A DNA stretch of 12,088 nt, taken from positions 1 to 12,088 of the forward strand of contig JANQKH010000752.1 in NCBI GenBank assembly GCA_028281215.1, written 5' to 3'. The notes under the pieces were generated by a model, which saw nothing but the letters and a program-made list of their open reading frames with translations, was not told the DNA's origin and made no database searches. The DNA is from Phycisphaeraceae bacterium. GTDB lineage: Bacteria; Planctomycetota; Phycisphaerae; Phycisphaerales; Phycisphaeraceae. The position numbers were made by a program, and so were the translations under genes. Positions 7,074 through 12,088 of the stretch are shown here, piece by piece. Every line of letters starts with the position of its first letter. Position 1 is the first letter of the stretch.

Positions 7074-9596
7074 CTATCCTTTCGACTTTCGCTCACCCAA
7101 TCGCCCCAGCGCGCCGATTGCTGACTCGGTGATGGCCGGACCGCGGCTGCCAGAGGCCAACTTCATGAGGACGCGCACCGCTTCGGGCGTTCCGATGTGT
7201 TCCAGCACCATCAGGCTTCGCAACGGTCGCCACAGGGTGACCGAACGCAGGGGATTGACAGGATGACGAAGTAACTTTTCGCAGCGAAGCCGGGTTTCTT
7301 CAGATACGCCATCGACCGCCATCGCTTTCCGAAGATACGGCCGGGCGGCTTCGCGAAGCGATTGCAGCTTAAAGCTCGCCCGTTCACGTGTCGTGTATTC
7401 GTCATCATCCAACTGATCAATCAAATCCAAAATCTGCTTTTCGCGAATCACCGCTGGCTGAACGCGATTATCAATCCATTTCACGGCGGTGTCACCCAGA
7501 CGAATCATCGACCACGCAGCAAGATGTGCTTCCTCTGCATCGCTTCCGCCGAGAGATTCCCAAGTCTGCTCCAGATCATCTGGCCCCGGGGGTGCATCCT
7601 TGCGCCGTGTCCATGGATCAGTCGACCATAGCAGCGCATCGAAGCCGGATGTCAGAATTTGCGATTGACTCACATCCAAACCGAGTACGTAACTGGGGTC
7701 AGCCTGCCATCGCTCAACACGCTTGCCGGTAATGGTTTCGTAGACGTGGACGATTCCACCATCATAGAACGCCACGAGTACGAATCGCTCATCGGGTGTC
7801 AGTACGGCGGTCGTGGTCGCACCCGATTTGTCGAGCATATCGAGAATGACCTTGCCTGTTTCCATGTCACGCAGGTGAAGGTTGTGATCCTCACGAATGA
7901 ACGCGTGTCGTCCATCCGCCAAGGGCAACACCTGCCGAAAATAGCGGTCCATGTTCTTGGCGACCTGGCGTCGCCGCTTCGTTTTTCGATCCAGCGCGAA
8001 GAGTTGGTGATAGCTGGTGACGTAGACCTCGGTTTCATCCCAGCTGAAGGTCGCGCTGGTGTATGTCGTCACCGTTCTGTCTTCTGATTTGTAGCTGTAA
8101 ACAGGCTTACCGGTTTCAAGCGACCACCATCCCGCCTTCTTGTTGTCCTGCGCGATCGCCACCAGTTTGCCGTCAGTCGAAAGGTCGTAGCCCATGATGC
8201 GTTGGCCGTCTGTTTTGATCGTCAAAGCAACGCGCTGGTTAGGGATGTCCCACAATCGGAACACGGGCGGATTGGCATTCGCGGTGGCAATCCCGTTCGA
8301 CTGATTCAACAGTTTCAACAGATTCGGCACGGTATCCATGTTGTTGGCCGCGCCGAATTTTTCCAGCCGCTTGCCGGTTGCCGTGTCCCATTGTCGCAGT
8401 GTGCCCTGATCAACCGTCCAAACCGATCGGCCGTCTCTGGCAATCTGTGCTCCCGATGCAGGCATTCGGTGCTGTGGCTGGCGAGGCAGTCGCAGTTCAC
8501 CCGTGTTCACATCACGAATTTCCAAGAGGTTTGAAAAACTCACCAGGTAATACTGCTGCAAACCGATCCTGGTCGGATCGATTTGCGACACAGTCCATTT
8601 CCGGTCCGGTGATAAACCGACAAACTGCGAAAGGGAACGTTCGAGTGGAATCACTTTCTTGTCGTCAGACAACAACCGAATGGAAGCCTTGTCTCGCGAC
8701 AGTTCCGTCTTCGCTGACAACGGCTTGCCGGTTTGCATATCGTAGATCGTCATCACACCGGACATCGAGGTCGTGATCAGATATCGCCCATCAACCGACC
8801 AGACCGCGCGGCCGACCGCTGGGGTTCGATACGGCTCAGGCTTTGGCGGTTTCACCGCGTCAGCCGACAGCAATAGCTTTTCATTCTTATCGATCCGGTA
8901 AACCTGCACGCCGCCATCAAGACGCCCCACCGCCAGTTTGTTGCCGTACACCGTGACGACCGTTGCGCGTTTTTTGCCGAACGTCTTTACCGGTTTGCCG
9001 GTCTTCACATCCCAGAGCCTGGCAACGTCGCCGCTGGTCACCACGTGCTTGCTGTCGGGCGTGAAACTGATCGAGAACTGCAACTGGTCTTCACTGGAAA
9101 TCCTGGGATCCATGAAGCCTCGCAAACGCATCTCGGGTTTTTTCTTTGGCTCATGGGTGATGGAATGCCTGACTCGAAAATTCTCAACGTCTATCAAGTC
9201 CAACCGGAAGTGGTGAAAATGCCCTTCGATGTAGTTGATCCAACCCGCTGCCACCGTCTTGCCATCCGGTGAATAGGCCAGCGCGTGCGCCGAAGCCTTT
9301 AACCTGATGCGCCGAATCAACACGCCATCGGAACTGCGCCAGAAAAACAGGTCACTAAAGACCGTACTGGCAATCACCTTCCCGTCAGGAGAAATCGCCA
9401 GCGATTGCGGCGCCCCGGGATGTCGAAGACGCATCGAACCGAAACGCATCACGGCGCCGCGCGGCAACTCGAAGCCATATTGATCACGTCGCAGCTTGGG
9501 ACGTTGCTCTGCCCAGCCAACCGACACGAGAGGCGACCAGCCGATAACCATCACAATGAGAAAGAGAATACGAAACAAGGGATTGCCCAGTTGCAT
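7074..9596 (-). CDS. Secreted WD40-like repeat protein with C-terminal HEAT-like module
   Basis: An 840-residue protein with an N-terminal signal peptide (hydrophobic core about 8-27, likely cut after VGWA near 29). The body has degenerate WD40/YVTN-like beta-propeller repeats, for example SLAISPDGKVIAS near 64-76 and ALAYSPDGKTVAAGW, FTPDSKHVVTSGDVARLWD and LTPDERFVLVAFYDGG further on. The opening ELPRGAVMRFGSMRLRH and the last ~180 residues (LIDQLDDDEYTTRERASFKL, LMVLEHIGTPEAVRVLMKLA) match a module I know from planctomycete WD40 proteins, where it probably forms helical repeats. No catalytic motif is seen, so it is probably a binding scaffold in the periplasm or on the surface. The ribosome binding site is weak. 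It converges on the glmM-like gene. Confidence 0.88.
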   Translation of the reverse strand: MQLGNPLFRILFLIVMVIGWSPLVSVGWAEQRPKLRRDQYGFELPRGAVMRFGSMRLRHPGAPQSLAISPDGKVIASTVFSDLFFWRSSDGVLIRRIRLKASAHALAYSPDGKTVAAGWINYIEGHFHHFRLDLIDVENFRVRHSITHEPKKKPEMRLRGFMDPRISSEDQLQFSISFTPDSKHVVTSGDVARLWDVKTGKPVKTFGKKRATVVTVYGNKLAVGRLDGGVQVYRIDKNEKLLLSADAVKPPKPEPYRTPAVGRAVWSVDGRYLITTSMSGVMTIYDMQTGKPLSAKTELSRDKASIRLLSDDKKVIPLERSLSQFVGLSPDRKWTVSQIDPTRIGLQQYYLVSFSNLLEIRDVNTGELRLPRQPQHRMPASGAQIARDGRSVWTVDQGTLRQWDTATGKRLEKFGAANNMDTVPNLLKLLNQSNGIATANANPPVFRLWDIPNQRVALTIKTDGQRIMGYDLSTDGKLVAIAQDNKKAGWWSLETGKPVYSYKSEDRTVTTYTSATFSWDETEVYVTSYHQLFALDRKTKRRRQVAKNMDRYFRQVLPLADGRHAFIREDHNLHLRDMETGKVILDMLDKSGATTTAVLTPDERFVLVAFYDGGIVHVYETITGKRVERWQADPSYVLGLDVSQSQILTSGFDALLWSTDPWTRRKDAPPGPDDLEQTWESLGGSDAEEAHLAAWSMIRLGDTAVKWIDNRVQPAVIREKQILDLIDQLDDDEYTTRERASFKLQSLREAARPYLRKAMAVDGVSEETRLRCEKLLRHPVNPLRSVTLWRPLRSLMVLEHIGTPEAVRVLMKLASGSRGPAITESAIGALGRLGERKSKG

Positions 9597-9663
9597 GACC
9601 CCAACTTTACAGGATGTGCAGCAACAACGAACCCATCGTTACAGAGCCTTTACATGTCGCCCT

Positions 9664-9744
9664 TTAGCTCCGGGCTCCACCCCGTGACAAGACAAACTCA
9701 GCATCCAATCAATCCCTCATCACCCGGGCGGAGCCGGTGGCTAA
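9664..9744. repeat. REPIN-like element, copy B
   Basis: The left arm (9664-9688) and right arm (about 9720-9744, reverse complement) are related 25-mers, each starting TTAG on its own strand and sharing the GGCTCC core. They are inverted and about 31 bases apart, the same design as the element at 2584-2667 but more diverged. Both copies lie between co-oriented minus-strand genes. Confidence 0.65.
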
Positions 9745-9780
9745 ATAATAAGGGCGGGTCCGCTGCGCTTGACCCGCCCT
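9741..9780 (-). terminator. Terminator-like hairpin after the small secreted protein gene
   Basis: AGGGCGGGTC at 9751-9760 pairs perfectly with GACCCGCCCT at 9771-9780 around a 10-base loop. Read on the minus strand, the stem is followed by TTATTATTTAG, so it fits an intrinsic terminator for the gene ending at 9802. The stem also resembles a dispersed intergenic repeat common in planctomycetes. Confidence 0.7.
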
Positions 9781-9801
9781 ACGTGGTGATTGAAACAACA
9801 C

Positions 9802-10287
9802 TTACACCTTCACATGCAACATCCAAGGTGTGAACTTGCCGGTCTGCGCGTTCGGCGGCGAAACCGGATCGATGTAAAGCCGACCATCGACCTCTGTCAT
9901 CCGCAACACAATCGCGTGTTTGTCTTTGTTCTGTTGCGTGTTGACGATGCACAGCACCGTTTTGCCGTCGTCCGCCAGTTGAATGTTGTGAATGCCGAGC
10001 ACGGGCACGATTTCCATCGGCAAATCACCCTGCTCCAGGTTGTGTTTCTTCAGGTATGCCGGGCTGATGTAATCACGCAGATTGTGCCGCCGCTCCTCAG
10101 GCCCGGTCTGCCGACGCATGGCCACACAGAACGTTTTGCTCAACGCGACCTTCATCGTGCGCAATTCGCGATCCCCCTTCACCGCACGGAATCCATGACG
10201 CAGCCCACCATCATCAGCGGGCTCGGCCGCAACCACCATCGGTGACAGGGCAACCATCAACACGAGGACAAGAGATCGAATCATCAT
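9802..10287 (-). CDS. Small secreted protein of unknown function
   Basis: About 161 residues, not recognised. Starting at 10287 it has a clear signal peptide (MMIRSLVLVLMVALSPMVVAAEPA, cut near residue 21), so it is exported. The mature part is charged, with a helix-rich first half (LRTMKVALSKTFCVAMRR; RRHNLRDYISPAYLKKHNL) and a strand-rich second half (IVPVLGIHNIQL; TVLCIVNTQ; AIVLRMTEVDGRLYIDPVSPP). This pattern could suit an NTF2-like fold, but that is a guess. The start is placed at one of two adjacent ATGs (10285-10287 or 10282-10284), which sit 4 and 7 bases after AGGAG. The longer open frame to 10353 would put extra sequence before the signal peptide and is rejected. A terminator hairpin follows the stop. 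Confidence 0.8.
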   Translation of the reverse strand: MMIRSLVLVLMVALSPMVVAAEPADDGGLRHGFRAVKGDRELRTMKVALSKTFCVAMRRQTGPEERRHNLRDYISPAYLKKHNLEQGDLPMEIVPVLGIHNIQLADDGKTVLCIVNTQQNKDKHAIVLRMTEVDGRLYIDPVSPPNAQTGKFTPWMLHVKV

Positions 10288-10421
10288 GAAGCTCCTAATC
10301 TGGGGCGAATGAGAATGAAGGAACTGAACGAGGCATCGTAGACGTGGAATCAAAACCGGTGGGTAACGGTTGCGTCACATGCGATCGTCGAGTAGCAAGC
10401 GAATCCATACTCGCATTTTGT

Positions 10422-10450
10422 TTGGATTCCGGGTACGGTAGTGGTATACT
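10422..10450 (+). promoter_or_regulatory. Likely extended -10 sigma-70 promoter
   Basis: TTGGAT (10422-10427) and TATACT (10445-10450) are 17 bases apart. The -10 box is preceded by TGG, giving an extended -10. Transcription would begin near 10457 and lead into the gene starting at 10503. Confidence 0.6.
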
Positions 10451-10502
10451 CTGATTGTTAACCGCTCTAGCAGCCATGCCCGCCCATCCGTAGAATCAGG
10501 TC

Positions 10503-10724
10503 ATGAGCGACACCAACGAAAACGCGGCCCGAATCGTCAGGGAATCCACGTCCGACACTGACACGCCTCTGCCTGCCGATCTGGAGGCAGCCTGGGCGGA
10601 ATGGTCCAAGGGGATCAAGAAGGTGGACGAACGGGGGATGGAGTTGTTGCGAGCGGCTTTTGAGGTGGCTTGGAAGGCGGGGTTTGAGGCGGGGCGAAAG
10701 AAAACCCCGCATGAGCGGGGTTAG
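10503..10724 (+). CDS. Small hypothetical protein (73 residues)
   Basis: Not recognised. The acidic N-terminus (MSDTNENAARIVRE) is followed by a predicted helical region, LEAAWAEWSKGIKKVDERG and MELLRAAFEVAWKAGFEAG, ending in a basic tail (RKKTPHERG). No signal peptide or membrane segment is present. It could be a small cytoplasmic helical, perhaps oligomeric, protein. Support for it being real: an extended -10 promoter 53 bases upstream, a terminator formed by its last codons, and no competing gene. The ribosome binding site (CAGG) is weak. Its stop overlaps that of the convergent 301-residue gene by four bases. Confidence 0.65.
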   Translation: MSDTNENAARIVRESTSDTDTPLPADLEAAWAEWSKGIKKVDERGMELLRAAFEVAWKAGFEAGRKKTPHERG

Positions 10725-10728
10725 TTTT
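10701..10728. terminator. Shared bidirectional terminator holding two stop codons
   Basis: AACCCCGC at 10703-10710 pairs with GCGGGGTT at 10715-10722 around ATGA. AGTTTT follows on the plus strand, and on the minus strand the stem is followed by TTCTTTCG. The stop codons of both convergent genes (TAG 10722-10724 and, on the minus strand, TAA 10721-10723) fall at the stem foot. Confidence 0.85.
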
Positions 10729-11626
10729 CGTCATTGGGTTGCGTCTCATCGACAACGATAGCTGACTCAAAAACTTCAAGCATTTGTTTGAAATTCGCAA
10801 ATGCTTCTGAGGACATATGCGGAAGGTTAACCACCTGTACCTTTCCCGGTCCCATGAGCACGCTAATGGGCACACCACCGGGGTCATTGTTGAAATTAGG
10901 ATTGACTGGTGGGTTTTGCACTGGAGGTTTATCCTTTTCGACCAATGTCGGCCTCTCAATTGTCAGTTCATCGACCGGGATTCCTGTATCGCTTTCTTCC
11001 ACAAATGCCCAATTCCCGCACTCTGAAACCCCTGTCACACGACGGGGGCTCGAAAACTGCATTTGCCCCTGTGAGGTCCATTGAACGAAGTCGCCAATAT
11101 TGATTTCCTGTTTAACATCATCGTCAATGTCGTTTGGGGCATGGGACATTGTACCATCCAGCCCTGCAAATTCCATAGAGTTCCGAAAATCATCAATACA
11201 AGAATCAACAGCCTTTTCGTTAAAACTTCGCTCGATAAGCAAATAGCGCCGAATTGTCGGATTGGGAGCCAGCCCCTCATCTGTATTGAACTGCTCCCAA
11301 AGCTGCTTATATAGCGTCGGGCTAAGGGCCGCTTTCTGCATCAACTCTTTGCGATCATCTGCGTCAAGAAGAATCCTGAACGCGGCGTCAGACAGTTTAA
11401 CTTCGCGGCCATCTCCCTTGCCCCTGGTATCCAACAGATCAAATGCAGAAAGTGCGGCAACACACTGATTGCCAGCACTTCCATGCTCTTTGTAACCCCA
11501 AAGCTTTTGCGCATCACCGATGGGTACAAAATGGCGTTGATATTCGGTTTGCAGCGACTTGGCGCGATCCAACGCCTCCTTCAATCCAATCATCGGGTAG
11601 TTCGGACTGCGTGTTCGTTTGGCCAT
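10721..11626 (-). CDS. Conserved hypothetical protein, probable winged-helix N-terminus
   Basis: A 301-residue cytoplasmic protein. The N-terminal ~130 residues resemble a hypothetical family I recall only in outline: RSPNYPMIGLKEALDRAKSL, then a helix-rich block with a winged-helix look (DAQKLWGYK, GNQCVAALSAFDLLDTRG, REVKLSDAAFRILLD), then AALSPTLYKQLWEQF and the IRRYLLIERSFNEKAVDSCI helices. The middle is acidic and the C-terminal third Pro/Asn-rich (KPPVQNPPVNPNFNN). It ends with a GGVPISVLMGPGKVQVVNLP segment and a short helical tail. It may be a DNA-binding regulator; no enzyme motif is seen. AGGAG lies 7 bases before the ATG. Upstream is a near-consensus promoter with a direct repeat. 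Hand counts give about 40% GC in 60-base samples here, against over 60% in the glmM-like gene, suggesting acquisition from elsewhere. Confidence 0.8.
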   Translation of the reverse strand: MAKRTRSPNYPMIGLKEALDRAKSLQTEYQRHFVPIGDAQKLWGYKEHGSAGNQCVAALSAFDLLDTRGKGDGREVKLSDAAFRILLDADDRKELMQKAALSPTLYKQLWEQFNTDEGLAPNPTIRRYLLIERSFNEKAVDSCIDDFRNSMEFAGLDGTMSHAPNDIDDDVKQEINIGDFVQWTSQGQMQFSSPRRVTGVSECGNWAFVEESDTGIPVDELTIERPTLVEKDKPPVQNPPVNPNFNNDPGGVPISVLMGPGKVQVVNLPHMSSEAFANFKQMLEVFESAIVVDETQPNDEN

Positions 11627-11657
11627 CAGATGGCTCCTTTCTGTTCTGCGACCCTAA

Positions 11658-11686
11658 ACAATAGGCTACCGCTGAACATCTGTCAA
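11658..11686 (-). promoter_or_regulatory. Near-consensus sigma-70 promoter of the 301-residue gene
   Basis: On the minus strand a perfect TTGACA (11681-11686) and TATTGT (11658-11663) are separated by exactly 17 bases. Transcription would start near 11651, giving a short leader that contains the AGGAG ribosome binding site. Confidence 0.75.
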
Positions 11687-11694
11687 CAGGCTAC
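11659..11694. promoter_or_regulatory. 11-base direct repeat over the promoter: candidate operator
   Basis: CAATAGGCTAC (11659-11669) and CAACAGGCTAC (11684-11694) differ at one base and are 25 bases apart. One covers the -10 and the other the -35 of the minus-strand promoter. This placement fits a repressor site, possibly autoregulation by the adjacent protein; that last step is inference. Confidence 0.5.
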
Positions 11695-11748
11695 GTCTGG
11701 ACGGCATCGGGTTTAGAAAATTTCATGGCTATTTTTACGCCTCTGCTA

Positions 11749-11777
11749 TTGACGTTCCTGTTGGCCGGCCATATCAT
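11749..11777 (+). promoter_or_regulatory. Near-consensus sigma-70 promoter facing the structured RNA
   Basis: TTGACG (11749-11754) and TATCAT (11772-11777) are 17 bases apart. The expected start point is near 11784, directly before the first hairpin of the structured region. Confidence 0.7.
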
Positions 11778-11783
11778 GGTGCC

Positions 11784-11987
11784 GAATAACTGACCCAGAG
11801 GTCAGAAGGGAGCGCAGATGCCATGACCAGAATAAAAGCAAGGTTCCCCTGAAGTGCAGTCGGTTGTCTGTCAGGGGAACCGGGTAGGCTCGGAAACGAG
11901 CAAGTGGGTCAGGTTTGGTGGCAGCCGAACCTGATCTGCGAGGCAGCCGCGAGGAAAGTACCCGGCGGGGGCTTAACGGCCCCCGTT
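11784..11987 (+). ncRNA. Candidate structured non-coding RNA or long 5' leader
   Basis: No convincing ORF covers these ~200 bases, but helices are dense. H1: CTGACC 11790-11795 with GGTCAG 11800-11805. H2: an 11-bp perfect stem 11842-11852/11871-11881. H3: GCTCG 11888-11892 with CGAGC 11897-11901 around a GAAA tetraloop. H4: 9 bp 11910-11918/11925-11933 with one G-T. H5: GCG/CGC near 11938-11950. H6: GGGGGC 11967-11972 with GCCCCC 11979-11984. A helix of GGGTA 11882-11886 with TACCC 11959-11963 could close H3-H5. The near-consensus promoter supports transcription. It could be an independent RNA or the leader of the transposase-like gene at 12043. I do not recognise a family; it shows no hallmarks of RNase P RNA, tmRNA or SRP RNA. 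Confidence 0.5.
11964..11987 (+). terminator. GC-rich hairpin closing the structured region, weak terminator
   Basis: The stem GGGGGC/GCCCCC with loop TTAACG, extended by C11966-G11985, is followed by TTGGGAATTTG rather than a clean T-run. It may end the RNA or only cap the leader. Confidence 0.35.
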
Positions 11988-12042
11988 GGGAATTTGAATC
12001 ATCGGCATTTTACGGCAGTTGGACGCGGAAGGAAAGCATTTC

Positions 12043-12088
12043 ATGCGAAAACTCAGCACCGAAAAACGAGCCATGATCCTGAACGCCC
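12043..12088 (+). CDS. Start of a probable IS1-type transposase (cut by the window edge)
   Basis: Only 15 codons are visible: MRKLSTEKRAMILNA. The LSTEKRAxI opening, normally followed by a Val-Glu-Gly helix-turn-helix segment, is what I recall for IS1-like transposases of planctomycetes and cyanobacteria. AGGAAAG lies about 8 bases upstream of the ATG, supporting the start. The catalytic region is outside the window, so the identification rests on a short N-terminus and could be wrong. The terminal repeats of any element cannot be identified here. Confidence 0.5.
   Translation, partial: MRKLSTEKRAMILNA

Noticed and set aside
10778..10806. AAGCATTTG / CAAATGCTT inverted repeat with an 11-base loop
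   Set aside because: It lies inside the coding region of the 301-residue protein, with no T-run, and codes for a plain helical stretch; probably chance in AT-rich sequence.
11725..11793. 22-codon hydrophobic ORF (MAIFTPLLLTFLLAGHIM...)
   Set aside because: It has no ribosome binding site and spans the promoter of the structured RNA, so its start codon would lie upstream of the predicted transcript start.
11774..11826. TCATGG (11774-11779) complementary to CCATGA (11821-11826) as a closing helix of the RNA
   Set aside because: The left strand overlaps the -10 box and lies before the predicted start point, so it would not be in the transcript.
11942..11963. GAGGAAAGT near 11951, recalling the RNase P RNA conserved region I
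   Set aside because: In RNase P RNA this motif lies near the 5' end and is paired with other conserved blocks; here it is near the 3' end and the others are absent.

Overview
The window looks like chromosomal DNA of a planctomycete-type bacterium. The reasons are a secreted 840-residue WD40-like protein with the N-terminal and C-terminal modules typical of Planctomycetota, in-frame AAATCCG tandem repeats of the 'NPKSEI' kind inside a housekeeping gene, and GC-rich hairpin repeats between genes that resemble those common in planctomycete genomes. This is recognition from memory, not a database result.

Left to right: the window opens inside purL (+), the C-terminal ~510 residues of FGAM synthase, which ends at a bidirectional terminator. 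An orphan response regulator (-) follows, with its DNA-binding domain at the N-terminus. A 329-base spacer carries its likely promoter, a 12-base direct repeat and a paired hairpin repeat. Next is a minus-strand operon of a two-blade PQQ-propeller protein, moeA and moaD (molybdenum cofactor synthesis). Divergent from it is a HAD phosphatase or phosphomutase (+). Then come a repeat-bearing spacer, a GlmM/phosphomannomutase-family enzyme (+), and a convergent, nearly abutting WD40-like secreted protein (-). A second copy of the paired hairpin repeat and a terminator lead to a small secreted protein of unknown function (-).

The right end (about 10.4-12.1 kb) differs. A 73-residue protein (+) converges on an AT-rich 301-residue protein (-), and their stop codons overlap inside one terminator stem. 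The 301-residue gene has a near-consensus promoter with an 11-base direct repeat over its -35 and -10 boxes. Divergent from it, a second near-consensus promoter drives about 200 bases with no convincing ORF but many strong RNA helices. These include an 11-bp hairpin, a GAAA-capped hairpin, a 9-bp hairpin and long-range pairings that imply a pseudoknot or a switch. Just after it begins a gene that looks like an IS1-type transposase, cut by the window edge. This structured RNA is the best candidate here for something undescribed.

Most of the window is ordinary core metabolism (purines, molybdenum cofactor, sugar phosphates). No tRNA, rRNA or CRISPR array was seen.
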